Shown: positions 8,690 to 17,401 of the stretch, piece by piece
Layout of the letters: each line of letters starts with the position of its first letter
Position numbering within the stretch: the first letter of the stretch is position 1
Assembly: GCF_001969385.1 (NCBI RefSeq)
Contig: NZ_CP014796.1
Coordinates: 186,001-250,000 of the forward strand
Reading direction: 5' to 3'
Length of the DNA: 64,000 bases
Source: Salipiger profundus
Lineage (GTDB): Bacteria > Pseudomonadota > Alphaproteobacteria > Rhodobacterales > Rhodobacteraceae
The notes under the pieces: generated by a model
Told to the model about the DNA's origin: nothing
Database searches by the model: none
What the model saw: only the letters and a program-made list of their open reading frames with translations
Made by a program: the position numbers and the translations under genes

Positions 8690-9169
8690 TTAGGAATATG
8701 GGTTCGCGATACCCATTTTGCCAAGTATTTCTGTCTCGAGAGTTTCCATCACCGTGGCTTCCTCGTCACTCACATGGTCGTGGCCCAGCAGATGCAGGGT
8801 GGCGTGAACGATCAGATGGGTGAGATGGTCGGCCGGTGTCTTGTCCTGATCGCGGGCCTCGCGCAGGCAGGTTTCGTAGGCGATGGCGATGTCGCCAAGC
8901 TCTTCCGGCATCTCCGGGTCGCCCTCGGGAAGCCGGTCGGGCGTGCGCTCCTCCGACGGCCAGGACAGCACGTTGGTGGGCTTTGGCTTGTCGCGGAAAT
9001 CGGCGTTGAGTGCCGCGATGCGGGCATCGTCGCAGGCGAGGACGGCAATCTCGAAGCCGTCGGGATCGAGCCCGACATGGCTCAGGGCCGCGCGGGCGGC
9101 GCGCTCGGCGAGGTCCTCGAGGCCCAGGGCCTCCCAGCGGTCGTCTTCGCAGATGAGATCGGTGAGCAT
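8690..9169 (-). CDS. ybeY: Endoribonuclease YbeY (16S rRNA maturation)
   Basis: YbeY (about 159 residues) is a zinc-dependent single-strand endoribonuclease needed for 16S rRNA 3'-end maturation and ribosome quality control. The metal site is HLIVHATLHLLGHDH (H-x3-H-x5-H), preceded by the conserved TNVLSWP and LGDIAIAYETC segments. Two adjacent ATGs (9172 and 9169) compete; the GGAG at 9175-9178 is only two bases from the first but five from the second, so I favour 9169. Neighbours are phoH (upstream) and the CBS/CorC gene (36 bp downstream), the standard cluster. Confidence 0.94.
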   Translation of the reverse strand: MLTDLICEDDRWEALGLEDLAERAARAALSHVGLDPDGFEIAVLACDDARIAALNADFRDKPKPTNVLSWPSEERTPDRLPEGDPEMPEELGDIAIAYETCLREARDQDKTPADHLTHLIVHATLHLLGHDHVSDEEATVMETLETEILGKMGIANPYS

Positions 9170-9189
9170 CATGTCTCCGCCGGGGTCGC

Positions 9190-9252
9190 AGGGGGCGCTG
9201 CCCCCTCGGCACATGCGTGCCTCACCCCCGGGATATTTCCGGCCAGAAGAAA
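9190..9252 (+). repeat. Intergenic hairpin repeat, copy 2
   Basis: Plus-strand copy: GGGGGCGCTGCCCCC hairpin, inner hairpin GGCACATGCGTGCC, then CACCCCCGGGATATTT, a seven-base variable piece and CCAGAAGAAA. It lies between phoH and ybeY, both on the minus strand, so it is antisense to them and need not end transcription there. Confidence 0.75.
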
Positions 9253-9267
9253 CCGGGGACCGCCCTG

Positions 9268-10248
9268 TCAGGCGGCACCCTCGGCGTCGTTCTCATAGGC
9301 TTCGATGATCGCCGCGACAAGCGGGTGACGCACCACGTCCTTGCCGGTGAAGTAGTTGAAGCCGATCTTTTCGATGCCCTTGAGCAGCCGCTCGGCATCC
9401 CACAGGCCCGAGGGCACGCCACGCGGCAGGTCGACCTGCGTGCGGTCGCCGGTGATGACCATGCGCGAGCCCTCGCCCAGGCGGGTCAGGAACATCTTCA
9501 TCTGCATGGTGGTGGCGTTCTGCGCCTCGTCGAGCACCACGAAGGCGTTCGACAGGGTGCGGCCGCGCATGAAGGCCAGCGGCGCGATCTCTACGGTCTT
9601 CTCTTCGCGCATCCTGGCGAGCTGCTTGCCGGGCAGGAAGTCGTTCAGCGCGTCGTAGAGCGGCTGCATGTAGGGGTCGACCTTCTCTTCCTGCGTGCCC
9701 GGAAGGAAGCCCAGCCGCTCGCCCGCTTCCACCGCCGGGCGGCAGAGGATGATCTTGTCGACGGCGCCGGTGATCAGCATGTTCACGCCAACCGCCACGG
9801 CGAGATAGGTCTTGCCGGTGCCCGCCGGGCCGATGCCGAAGGCGAGCTCGTTGCCGTAGAGCGACCGCACGTAGGCCTTCTGCGCGTCGGTGCGCGGCTC
9901 GATCAGCTTCTTGCGGGTCTTGATCTCGACCTTGCCGCCGTCGAACATCTCGAGCTGGGCCTCGGAGTCTTCTTCCTCGGGGGCGAGGCGGAACTCGCGG
10001 TCGATGTCGGCCCGGCTGACCGCACGCCCCTGCTCGAGCCGCTGGTAGAGCGCGGTGAGCACGTCGCGCGCGGCGGTCTGTGCGTCTTCCGGGCCGTGGA
10101 TCGCCAGCTGGTTGCCCCGGCGCAGGATCTGCACGCCGGTGCGGGTCTCGATGTCGGTGAGATTGCGGTCGAACTCGCCGCAAAGGTCGATCAGCAGCCG
10201 GTTGTCCGGGAATTCAAGGATGGCTTCTGTGAGGGTGCCTGTGGTCAC
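9268..10248 (-). CDS. PhoH-like ATPase (YbeZ)
   Basis: A 326-residue PhoH/YbeZ family protein, a P-loop ATPase related to the helicase core and associated with YbeY in RNA metabolism. An N-terminal KH-like region (GVQILRRGNQLAIHG) precedes the PhoH domain with Walker A GPAGTGKTYLA, RPAVEAGERLGFLPG, and Walker B FVVLDEAQNAT. It initiates at GTG (10248-10246), with GGAGA six to seven bases upstream; an ATG four bases upstream is out of frame. It is followed by ybeY after a 95-bp gap occupied by a repeat element. Confidence 0.93.
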   Translation of the reverse strand: MTTGTLTEAILEFPDNRLLIDLCGEFDRNLTDIETRTGVQILRRGNQLAIHGPEDAQTAARDVLTALYQRLEQGRAVSRADIDREFRLAPEEEDSEAQLEMFDGGKVEIKTRKKLIEPRTDAQKAYVRSLYGNELAFGIGPAGTGKTYLAVAVGVNMLITGAVDKIILCRPAVEAGERLGFLPGTQEEKVDPYMQPLYDALNDFLPGKQLARMREEKTVEIAPLAFMRGRTLSNAFVVLDEAQNATTMQMKMFLTRLGEGSRMVITGDRTQVDLPRGVPSGLWDAERLLKGIEKIGFNYFTGKDVVRHPLVAAIIEAYENDAEGAA

Positions 10249-10339
10249 GCATGTCTCCTGCGCCTCGAGTCTGTCTCAATCGTGCCAAGCGGGCGGCGGA
10301 AGGGCAAGCCCCGCACCACCGCGTTGCCTGCGCCAAATG

Positions 10340-10370
10340 CAGAAAGACCGCGCGGTGGGCAACCGCGCGG
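10340..10370 (-). terminator. Probable terminator after the 10400-10717 lipoprotein gene
   Basis: Perfect 8-bp stem CCGCGCGG / CCGCGCGG with a seven-base loop, followed on the minus strand by TCTTTCT. It would separate the OmpA/lipoprotein pair from phoH. Confidence 0.6.
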
Positions 10371-10399
10371 CCGGTAACATGGCAGTGTGTGCGACAGGA

Positions 10400-10717
10400 T
10401 CAGAGCGGGTCGCCGATGACGCTGGTCGAGCCCTGCTTGAAGTTGCCCGACGCGACGGTCGGCGGCGCGACGCCCGAGCAGACCGGCTTGCCGTAGCGGT
10501 CGTAGCGGCGGGCGAGATAGCCCTCGACCCCGTCATCGGCGATCCAGTTGTCGCAGCCGTCCGGATCGACCCAGACGCCCCACTTGAGCTGGCTGAGGTC
10601 GTCACGGTCGATGAGGTTGAGGTCCTTGCTCTTGTCGGGACCGATCGGCACGTCGGTGGCGCAGGCGGAGAGCGCGGCGACGGTGCCGAGCGCGAGAGCG
10701 AGTTTAGCAAGTTTCAT
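10400..10717 (-). CDS. Small lipoprotein with DGC..DDGVEGY module
   Basis: A 105-residue lipoprotein. MKLAKLALALGTVAALSAC ends in a clear lipobox (LSAC), so the mature protein is lipidated, probably at the outer membrane. The rest carries a module DPDGC-x3-W-x2-DDGVEGY-x3-R-x4-GKPVC. The same module is in the OmpA-like protein encoded 11 bp upstream, so the two are paralogous in that part. The start at 10717 follows GGAGACC; an ATG eight codons upstream lies inside the neighbour's 3' end and would spoil the signal peptide. No known function; I infer an envelope role with its neighbour. Confidence 0.8.
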   Translation of the reverse strand: MKLAKLALALGTVAALSACATDVPIGPDKSKDLNLIDRDDLSQLKWGVWVDPDGCDNWIADDGVEGYLARRYDRYGKPVCSGVAPPTVASGNFKQGSTSVIGDPL

Positions 10718-10728
10718 GGCCGGTCTCC

Positions 10729-11340
10729 TCAGCGCACACACAGGATTTCGACGCGGCGGTTCTTCGCCATGCCCTCGGCCGTGCGATTGGTCGCGACCGG
10801 GTAGTCCTCGCCGTAGCCGCGCACGTCGACGATGCGGGCGCCCGAGGCGCGGGCGACCTGGGCCACCGCGTTGGCGCGGTTGTAGCTCAGCCGCATGTTG
10901 TATTCCTTGCTGGCGCGCGCGTCGGTGTGGCCGACGATGATGAAGCCGAAGGCGCTGGCGCTCTGGAAGAACTGGCGCAGGCGGTCGCGGCCGCCGGCGT
11001 GGATGTTGTACTTGTCGGTGGCGAAATACTGGTCGGTGTTGAGCGTGCCGCAGACGTTGATATCTCGGCAGACCGGCCGTCCGTCGGGGGTCATGCGCGA
11101 AACGGCGTAGCCCTCGACGCCGTCGTCCATCACCCAGATCTCGCAGCCGTCGGGCGAGATCGAGATCCCCGGAACGTAGCGCTCACCCTTGATGGTGCGC
11201 GTGCTCTGCGTGGAGATGGTCGGTTCCTTGAAGCCGTCGCTGCCGGCCGCGGCAGGGCTGATCCCCGCGGTGGCAGCGAGGCCGGCGATCGCCACGGCAC
11301 CGAAGATGCCGCGGAGGGCTTTGGAAATGCAATTCGCCAC
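10729..11340 (-). CDS. OmpA family protein with N-terminal DGC..DDGVEGY module
   Basis: A 203-residue exported protein. A signal peptide (MANCISKALRGIFGAVAIAG onward, cleavage probably after SPAAAG) is followed by a module DPGC-like, read as SPDGCEIWVMDDGVEGY ending GRPVC, and then an OmpA C-terminal peptidoglycan-binding domain: FIIVGHTDARASKEYNMRLS with the diaminopimelate-binding Asp/Arg pattern and NRANAVAQ, RGYGEDYPVATN, NRRVEILC. There is no beta-barrel. It starts at GTG (11340-11338) after an AGAGG. It sits between miaB and phoH, genes usually adjacent, with the related lipoprotein directly downstream. It probably tethers the outer envelope to peptidoglycan. Confidence 0.85.
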   Translation of the reverse strand: MANCISKALRGIFGAVAIAGLAATAGISPAAAGSDGFKEPTISTQSTRTIKGERYVPGISISPDGCEIWVMDDGVEGYAVSRMTPDGRPVCRDINVCGTLNTDQYFATDKYNIHAGGRDRLRQFFQSASAFGFIIVGHTDARASKEYNMRLSYNRANAVAQVARASGARIVDVRGYGEDYPVATNRTAEGMAKNRRVEILCVR

Positions 11341-11572
11341 AGCCTCTGTCCCTTGTTCTAAAAGTGGTTCCCCAGATGCCCCGGAGCCGGAGATCGGCGG
11401 AACGGTGCAAACATACTATAAACCAAGAGATTATCAGAGAATTCCGTTCTGTGAAGCGAAATCTACTACATATTGTGGTTAATGCCGGGACAAACAAGCC
11501 CCGCCCACAGCATTGTTCGCAAGGCCGCGACGGAGGGGCGGCGCCGGTGCGGCCGCCCCTTGCGACCGGGTC

Positions 11573-12880
11573 TCAGACCAGCTCGCCGCGCAGCGAATTC
11601 GGCCCGCTATCCACGATGCGCACGCGGCGCAGGTCGCCCGGCGACAGCCCCTCGGCCTCGACGTGAACCGCGTGCAGGTAGTCGGACTTGCCGACCATCT
11701 GGCCGGCCATCCGGCCCGGCTTCTCGAAAAGCACGCCGAGCTCGCGGCCGACCATCGCGTCCTGCAGGCGGCGCTGCTGCTGCGTGAGCAGCGCCTGTAG
11801 CCGCTGCAGGCGGTCGTCCTTTTCCTCCTCGGGCACCTGCGCGCGCTCGGCGGCCGGCGTGCCGGGCCGTTCGGAGTACTTGAACGAGAAAGCAGAGCCG
11901 TATTCCACCGCCTCGATCAGCGCGAGCGTGTCGCGGAAGTCCTGCTCGGTCTCTTCCGGGAAGCCGACGATAAAGTCGCCCGACAGGTGCAGGTCGGGAC
12001 GGGCCGCGCGCAGCCGCTCGATGAGCCGCAGGTATTGCTCGGCGGTGTGCTGGCGGTTCATCCGCTTGAGGATACGGTCCGAGCCCGCCTGAACCGGCAG
12101 GTGCAGGTAGGGCATCAGCTTCTCGCAGTCGCCGTGGGCGGCGATCAGGGCGTCGTCCATGTCGTTCGGATGCGAGGTGGTGAAGCGGATGCGCTCGAGC
12201 CCGTCGATGGTCGCAAGCTCGCGGATGAGCCCCGCGAGCCCCCGGTCGTGGCCGTGGTAGGCGTTGACGTTCTGCCCCAGCAGGGTGATCTCGCGCACGC
12301 CGCGCTCGACGAGGTCGCGCGCCTCGTCCATCACGCGGGCCGCCGGGCGGCTCACCTCGGCACCACGGGTGTAGGGCACCACGCAAAAGGCGCAGAACTT
12401 GTCGCAGCCTTCCTGCACCGTGAGGAACGCGGTCGGGCCGCGCTTCGCCTTGGGCCGGGCCTTGAGGTGCTCGAACTTGTCCTCCTCGGGGAAGTCTGTG
12501 TCGAGCGCCTTGGCGCCGTTGTTCGTGCGGGCCAGCAGGTCGGGCAGCCGGTGATAGCTCTGCGGGCCGACCACCATGTCGACAAGCGGCTGGCGGCGGA
12601 CGATCTCCTCGCCCTCGGCCTGCGCGACGCAGCCCGCCACCCCGATCTTGAGATCCGGGCGCTCGGCCTTGAGGCCCTTGTAGCGGCCCAGCTCCGAGTA
12701 GACCTTTTCGGCGGCCTTCTCGCGGATGTGGCAGGTGTTCAGCAGGATCATGTCGGCGTCATCGGGCCGGTCCGTCTGGACGTAGCCCTGCCCGCCCATG
12801 GCCTCGGCCATGCGCTCGCTGTCGTAGACGTTCATCTGGCAGCCGTAGGTCTTGATGTAGAGCTTCTTGGGCTGGGTCAT
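11573..12880 (-). CDS. miaB: tRNA-2-methylthio-N6-dimethylallyladenosine synthase
   Basis: MiaB (435 residues) is a radical-SAM methylthiotransferase that adds the 2-methylthio group to i6A37 of tRNAs. The N-terminal UPF0004 domain carries the auxiliary-cluster cysteines Cys14 (TYGCQMN), Cys50 ([10 protein letters not shown]) and Cys84 (AGCVAQAEG). The radical-SAM triad is Cys159, Cys163 and Cys166 ([16 protein letters not shown]). A TRAM domain closes the protein ([19 protein letters not shown]). I chose the ATG at 12880 ([15 protein letters not shown]), which matches the family start. A GC-rich inverted repeat (11534-11560) without a T-run follows the stop codon and may act as terminator. 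Confidence 0.95.
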   Translation of the reverse strand: MTQPKKLYIKTYGCQMNVYDSERMAEAMGGQGYVQTDRPDDADMILLNTCHIREKAAEKVYSELGRYKGLKAERPDLKIGVAGCVAQAEGEEIVRRQPLVDMVVGPQSYHRLPDLLARTNNGAKALDTDFPEEDKFEHLKARPKAKRGPTAFLTVQEGCDKFCAFCVVPYTRGAEVSRPAARVMDEARDLVERGVREITLLGQNVNAYHGHDRGLAGLIRELATIDGLERIRFTTSHPNDMDDALIAAHGDCEKLMPYLHLPVQAGSDRILKRMNRQHTAEQYLRLIERLRAARPDLHLSGDFIVGFPEETEQDFRDTLALIEAVEYGSAFSFKYSERPGTPAAERAQVPEEEKDDRLQRLQALLTQQQRRLQDAMVGRELGVLFEKPGRMAGQMVGKSDYLHAVHVEAEGLSPGDLRRVRIVDSGPNSLRGELV

Positions 12881-13062
12881 GATGTGCTCCCGGTGGCGCG
12901 GTTCAAGTCGCGGCGGATAGCGCAAAACGCGGCCCGTGAAAAGGGGAGCGACGCGGCGGGTCGCGGCCCCTGCCCCGCGTTTCCCTCCCCGGACCGCGCC
13001 GGGCTTGCATCGGGCGCGACTTTCACGGAATCCTGCGGCGACCCCGCCCGGAGAAACCGCCC

Positions 13063-13932
13063 ATGCACCACCCCGGCCTCGACGCCTTTCTCAGGAGCTC
13101 GAAAGCGGCGCTCGGCACCGGCCCCGTCGCGATGGTCTTCTGCGAGGACGCGGCCGAGATCGACACCACGCTGCGCCACCACCTGCAGTCGGGGTTTCGA
13201 TGCGTGCTGGCCTTCATGCCCCCGCAATTCGCGCTGGCACCGGACCTGCGCGATCGCGTCCACCGGATCGACCACGACCCGGCCGCAGACCGGGCCGTGC
13301 CGCGCGCGGTCGACGCGGTCAGCGACGCCGCGCCGGGCCAGTGGATGTTCTACTGCTACAACGCGGAATACCTGTTCTACCCGTTCTGCGAGACCCGCAC
13401 GGTCTCGGAGATGCTGGCGTTCCACGCCGAGGAACGCCGCGACGCCATGCTGACCTATGTCATCGACCTCTACGCCTCCGACCTCGACCGGCATCCCGAC
13501 GCGGTGTCGCTCGACGAGGCATGGATGGACCGCTCGGGTTACTACGCGCTGGCACGCAAGGATCCGCAGAAGCACAACCACCCGAAGCAGCGGCAACTGG
13601 ATTTCTTCGGCGGCCTGCGCTGGCGCTACGAAGAGCATGTCCCGCCCGCGCGGCGCAAGATCGACCGCATTTCGCTGTTCCGGGCGAAGCCGGGGCTGAG
13701 GCTGCGCGACGATCACACTTTCAGCGACGAGGAATACAACACCTACGCCTGCCCCTGGCACAACAACCTGACCGCGGCGCTGGTGTCGTTCCGCACCGCC
13801 AAGGCGCTCAAGCGCAACCCCGGCAGCAGCTCCGACATCCACAGCTTCCGCTGGCACAATTCCACGCCGTTCGAATGGCATTCGCGTCAGTTGCTGGACC
13901 TGGGGCTGATGGAACCGGGACAGTGGTTCTGA
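13063..13932 (+). CDS. Glycosyltransferase-2-like protein lacking a DxD motif
   Basis: A 289-residue cytosolic protein. I cannot name it firmly. The order of segments ([71 protein letters not shown]) resembles the Glyco_tranf_2_4 branch of family-2 glycosyltransferases, in which the first segment normally holds a D-x-D-E metal site; here it reads YNAE. That suggests a degenerate or reassigned enzyme. Trp, His and Arg are frequent in the C-terminal third. It is divergent from miaB across a 182-bp spacer and is followed by a hairpin terminator shared with the convergent flavin reductase gene. Confidence 0.6.
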   Translation: MHHPGLDAFLRSSKAALGTGPVAMVFCEDAAEIDTTLRHHLQSGFRCVLAFMPPQFALAPDLRDRVHRIDHDPAADRAVPRAVDAVSDAAPGQWMFYCYNAEYLFYPFCETRTVSEMLAFHAEERRDAMLTYVIDLYASDLDRHPDAVSLDEAWMDRSGYYALARKDPQKHNHPKQRQLDFFGGLRWRYEEHVPPARRKIDRISLFRAKPGLRLRDDHTFSDEEYNTYACPWHNNLTAALVSFRTAKALKRNPGSSSDIHSFRWHNSTPFEWHSRQLLDLGLMEPGQWF

Positions 13933-13933
13933 A

Positions 13934-13955
13934 GAAGGCCCCGGGCGGGGCCTTC
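13934..13955. terminator. Bidirectional terminator hairpin
   Basis: Perfect 9-bp stem GAAGGCCCC / GGGGCCTTC with loop GGGC, in the 31-bp space between two convergent genes. It begins one base after the stop codon at 13932. There is no long T-run on either strand. Confidence 0.6.
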
Positions 13956-13963
13956 CGCTCAGG

Positions 13964-14647
13964 TCAGTCGAACTGTTCCATGATGATGCGCTCCTCGGCG
14001 ACGCCGAGTTTCTGCAGTTGCGTCTTCATGTCGTCGAGCATCGGCATCGGGCCGCAGACGTAGCAGGTGTCGTCCGCCGAGACGTATTCCTTCAGCAGCT
14101 CCCCGTCGATCTGCTCGCCGTAGAAGGGGCTGTCGGGCTCGTCGGTGACGATGTAGCGCGTCTTGAGCCCCGGCATCTTGTCGAACTCGTCGCGCAGGAT
14201 GATGTCGCGCTCGGTCTTGTTCGAGAAGATCAGCGTGTTGCCCTCGAGCGAGCCGGTCTTGTCGAGCTTGTCGCGCAGGATCGAGATGAAGGGCGTCACG
14301 CCGGCACCGCCCGCGATGAACACGCCGTCGCCCTCGTCGTCGATGGCCCCCCAGACGTCCTTGAAGACCATGGTGTCGCCCGGCTGCAGCCTTGCGATGC
14401 GCTCGGAGACGCCATCGTGCCCCTCGGCCTCTTCGGGATAACTCTTGATGACGAACTCGAGATGGTCATCCTCGGGCAGCGACGTCATCGTGAAGGACTT
14501 CCAGGTGTCGCGCCAGCCATCCTCGTCGAGCGCGATATGCGCCGCCTGGCCGGCCTCGTAGGAAAACCCCTCGGGCTTGTCGAAGGTGATCTTGCGGGTG
14601 TCGTGGGTGACGCTCTCGACAGCTCGGATCTTCAGCTTGGTGGTCAT
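13964..14647 (-). CDS. FAD-binding oxidoreductase, ferredoxin/flavodoxin reductase type
   Basis: A 227-residue FNR-superfamily flavin reductase transferring electrons between NAD(P)H and a small redox carrier. The FAD domain includes SYEAGQAAHIAL and WKSFTMTSLPED (the R-x-Y-S-type flavin site in altered form); the NAD(P) domain has IAGGAGVTPFISILR and the C-terminal CYVCGPMPMLDDM. There is no N-terminal or C-terminal 2Fe-2S domain. The ATG at 14647 has a near-perfect AAAGGAGG six bases upstream, which settles the start over an earlier ATG. Physiological partner is unknown; a flavohaemoglobin-like or Fpr-like role is possible. Confidence 0.85.
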   Translation of the reverse strand: MTTKLKIRAVESVTHDTRKITFDKPEGFSYEAGQAAHIALDEDGWRDTWKSFTMTSLPEDDHLEFVIKSYPEEAEGHDGVSERIARLQPGDTMVFKDVWGAIDDEGDGVFIAGGAGVTPFISILRDKLDKTGSLEGNTLIFSNKTERDIILRDEFDKMPGLKTRYIVTDEPDSPFYGEQIDGELLKEYVSADDTCYVCGPMPMLDDMKTQLQKLGVAEERIIMEQFD

Positions 14648-14767
14648 GTGGGTGCCTCCTTTGAGAGGCAAACGAACCCGCAAGCCGACGGGTTCCGCGC
14701 CGGCGGTGGCGGCCGCGTTCACGTGTCGGAGACAGCCATCAGCGGCGCGGGAAAGCGCCGCGCCGGA

Positions 14768-15211
14768 TCAGCTGCGCTTGCGCAGCCGGATCACCACGTC
14801 GACCGACGCGATCTCGGCCCCGTCGGGGGCGTCGGGCAGCCGCGAGATCACCATATCCTCGGCCGGGGCGTCGGTCAGGTGGCCGTCGTCCTCCCAGAAG
14901 AAATGCGGGTGATCGTGCGTGTTGGTGTCGAAGTAGCTGCGCGTGCCGTCGACCGTCACTTCCTGCATGAGGCCGGCGTCGCAGAAGGCCCGCAGCGTGT
15001 TGTAGACGGTCGCGAGCGAAACGCTTTCACCCTCTGCCTTGACCGCCGCGAAGAGACTTTCCGCGGTGACGTGGCGGTTGCGGCCATCGCCCACCAGCAA
15101 GGTGGCCAGCGCGACGCGCTGACGGGTCGGACGCAGACCGGCCCCGCTGAGCCAGTCGGTGCCCTTCTGAACGGCCTCTGTGGTCATCTCTGTTTCCGGC
15201 TGTTTACGCAT
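14768..15211 (-). CDS. irr: Fur-family iron response regulator Irr
   Basis: A 147-residue Fur-superfamily regulator. The N-terminal winged helix carries LRPTRQRVALATLLVGDG and NRHVTAESLFAAV, then SLATVYNTLRAF; the metal/haem-binding HDHPHFF is at residues 99-105. The paired CxxC zinc cysteines of classical Fur are missing (one Cys, at 77), which together with HVTAE points to Irr, the alphaproteobacterial regulator that senses iron through haem. The usual N-terminal haem regulatory motif of Bradyrhizobium Irr is absent. It is divergent from fabA, an arrangement conserved in Rhodobacterales. A hairpin GCGGCGC/GCGCCGC (14742-14761) follows the stop codon. Confidence 0.85.
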   Translation of the reverse strand: MRKQPETEMTTEAVQKGTDWLSGAGLRPTRQRVALATLLVGDGRNRHVTAESLFAAVKAEGESVSLATVYNTLRAFCDAGLMQEVTVDGTRSYFDTNTHDHPHFFWEDDGHLTDAPAEDMVISRLPDAPDGAEIASVDVVIRLRKRS

Positions 15212-15377
15212 CGTTCCTCATATAGCGGAGAGAGCGCCCCGATTTCAAACGAAAATACCCCGTGGTCCGCGCCACGACGACGCGGGTGCCCTCCCCCGCG
15301 GCAGGCTTGCATGCCGCGCACGGCGGGTGGTAAGGGAGGCCCCGATCTGAAACCCACGGAACAAGGGCCCGCCAAAC

Positions 15378-15887
15378 ATGGCCGACTACCCCACCAGCTT
15401 CGGCAAGGACGACCTGCTGAAATGCGCCCGCGGCGAGCTTTTCGGCCCCGGCAACGCGCAGCTTCCCGCCCCGCCCATGCTGATGATGGACCGCATCACC
15501 GACATTTCCGGTGATGGCGGCCCGCACGGCAAGGGCCACGTGGTGGCGGAATTCGACATCACCCCGGACCTGTGGTTCTTCGAGTGCCACTTTCCCGGCA
15601 ACCCGATCATGCCGGGCTGCCTCGGGCTCGACGGGCTCTGGCAGCTCACCGGCTTCAACCTCGGCTGGCGCGGCTGGCAGGGGCGCGGCTACGCGCTTGG
15701 TGTGGGCGAGGTGAAACTCACCGGCATGGTGCGCCCCGAGCGCAAGATGCTGACCTACTACGTCAACTTCACCAAGGCCGTGCAGACCCGCCGCCTGACC
15801 ATGGGCGTCGCCGACGGCATCGTCGAGGCGGATGGCGAGGTCATCTACCAGGTCAAGGACATGAAGGTCGCGCTCAGCGAAAGCTGA
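15378..15887 (+). CDS. fabA: 3-hydroxydecanoyl-[ACP] dehydratase/isomerase
   Basis: FabA (169 residues) dehydrates 3-hydroxyacyl-ACP and isomerises trans-2- to cis-3-decenoyl-ACP, the branch point to unsaturated fatty acids. The hot-dog-fold active site is [20 protein letters not shown], with His71 and Asp85 matching the E. coli His70/Asp84 pair. Length is typical. It is followed by fabB and fabI, so the three genes supply anaerobic-type unsaturated fatty acid synthesis. The upstream 166 bp is shared with the divergent irr gene and probably holds both promoters. Confidence 0.97.
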   Translation: MADYPTSFGKDDLLKCARGELFGPGNAQLPAPPMLMMDRITDISGDGGPHGKGHVVAEFDITPDLWFFECHFPGNPIMPGCLGLDGLWQLTGFNLGWRGWQGRGYALGVGEVKLTGMVRPERKMLTYYVNFTKAVQTRRLTMGVADGIVEADGEVIYQVKDMKVALSES

Positions 15888-15959
15888 GCCCGGCGCGCGG
15901 GGGACCGGCTCCAACGGGCCGCGCCCCACCGGCGCGGTGCCCGGGCCCGGCGTCCGGCA

Positions 15960-15995
15960 TGCCTCCGGCGGAGGTATTTTCAAAGAGAAGAAGGG
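15960..15995 (+). repeat. Intergenic repeat, truncated copy 3
   Basis: Partial copy in the fabA-fabB gap: GCCTCCGGCGGAGGTATTTT followed by CAAAGAGAAGAAGG. It keeps the short hairpin, the TATTT core and the AGAAGAAG end, but not the GGGGGC-GCCCCC hairpin. Confidence 0.6.
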
Positions 15996-16142
15996 CCGGG
16001 CCACAGCGACCGGTTTCCCGGCCCCCTTGCGGGGCGGAGACCCTTTGCCGGGGGCAGGATGGCCCGAGGGTGGCCGCATCCTCCGCTTGCGTCCCCCCGC
16101 CCGCATGTCCTAGATAGCGCCCAACCAAGAAAGGGAGGCCAT

Positions 16143-17372
16143 ATGCGCCGCGTCGTCGTCACCGGACTGGGCATCGTATCGTCCATCGGCAACAATGCCG
16201 AAGAGGTGCTCGCCTCGTTGAAGGCGGGCCGCTCAGGCATCACCGCGAACGAAGAGATGAAGGAACACGGCTTCCGCAGCCAGATCGCGGGCGCCGTGGA
16301 CATCGACGTGAAGGAACACGTCGACAAGCGCACGCTGCGCTTCATGGGACCGGGCGCCGCCTACGCCCATATCGCCATGCAGCAGGCGATCGCGGATTCG
16401 GGGCTCGAGGAGGCAGAGGTCGTGAACCCGCGCACCGGCCTCATCGCCGGCTCCGGCGGGCCGTCGACCTCGGCCCTGCTCACCGCCCACCAGACCGTGC
16501 TCAAGAGCGGCGGCACCAAGCGTGTCGGCCCCTTCGCGGTTCCCAAGGCGATGTGCTCGACGATCTCCGCGAACCTGTCGACCGCCTTCAGGATCAAGGG
16601 CATCAACTACTCGATCACCTCGGCCTGCTCGACCTCGCTGCACTGCATCGGCAGCGCCGCCGAGCAGATCATGATGGGCAAGCAGGACGTGATGTTCGCC
16701 GGCGGCGGCGAAGAGCTCGACTGGACGCTGTCGTGCCTGTTCGACGCCATGGGCGCGATGTCGTCCAAGTACAACGACACCCCCGAGAAGGCCTCGCGCG
16801 CGTTCGACAAGGGCCGGGACGGCTTCGTGATCTCGGGCGGCGGCGGCATCGTCGTGCTGGAAGATCTCGAGCACGCCAAGGCGCGCGGCGCGAAGATCTA
16901 CGCCGAGGTGACCGGCTTCGCCGCGACCTCGGACGGCCACGACATGGTCGCCCCCTCCGGCGAGGGCGGCGAGCGGGCGATGCGGCTGGCGCTGCAGACC
17001 CTGCCCGAGGACCGCTCGGTCGGCTACATCAACGCGCATGGCACCTCGACCCCGGTCGGCGACGTCGGCGAGATCGAGGCGGTGCGCCGCGTCTTCGGCG
17101 ACGGCAGCACGCCCCCGGTCAGTTCGACCAAGTCGATGACCGGCCACAGCCAGGGCGCCACCGGCGCGCAGGAGGCGATCTACTGCCTGCTGGCGCTGCG
17201 CGACGATTTCATCATCCCCTCGATCAACGTGGACACGCTCGACCCGGCGCTGAAGCCGGAAGAGATCGCCACCGAATACAAGGACGCGGCGGGACTCGAC
17301 ACGGTCATGACCAACTCCTTCGGCTTCGGCGGCACCAACGGCTCGATGCTGCTGAGCCGTTACCGTGACTGA
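16143..17372 (+). CDS. fabB: Beta-ketoacyl-[ACP] synthase I
   Basis: FabB (409 residues) elongates acyl-ACPs with malonyl-ACP and is needed downstream of FabA for unsaturated fatty acids. The thiolase-fold triad is Cys162 ([14 protein letters not shown]) with two histidines in [13 protein letters not shown] and [12 protein letters not shown]; the glycine-rich [13 protein letters not shown] closes the sequence. The ATG at 16143 ([14 protein letters not shown]) is preceded by AAAGGGAGG, which rules out a longer in-frame start in the GC-rich spacer. It is separated from fabA by 255 bp containing a repeat remnant, so it may have its own promoter, and is 29 bp from fabI. Confidence 0.97.
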   Translation: MRRVVVTGLGIVSSIGNNAEEVLASLKAGRSGITANEEMKEHGFRSQIAGAVDIDVKEHVDKRTLRFMGPGAAYAHIAMQQAIADSGLEEAEVVNPRTGLIAGSGGPSTSALLTAHQTVLKSGGTKRVGPFAVPKAMCSTISANLSTAFRIKGINYSITSACSTSLHCIGSAAEQIMMGKQDVMFAGGGEELDWTLSCLFDAMGAMSSKYNDTPEKASRAFDKGRDGFVISGGGGIVVLEDLEHAKARGAKIYAEVTGFAATSDGHDMVAPSGEGGERAMRLALQTLPEDRSVGYINAHGTSTPVGDVGEIEAVRRVFGDGSTPPVSSTKSMTGHSQGATGAQEAIYCLLALRDDFIIPSINVDTLDPALKPEEIATEYKDAAGLDTVMTNSFGFGGTNGSMLLSRYRD

Positions 17373-17401
17373 ACAACCAATAAGAACAACGGATTGAAAA
17401 C

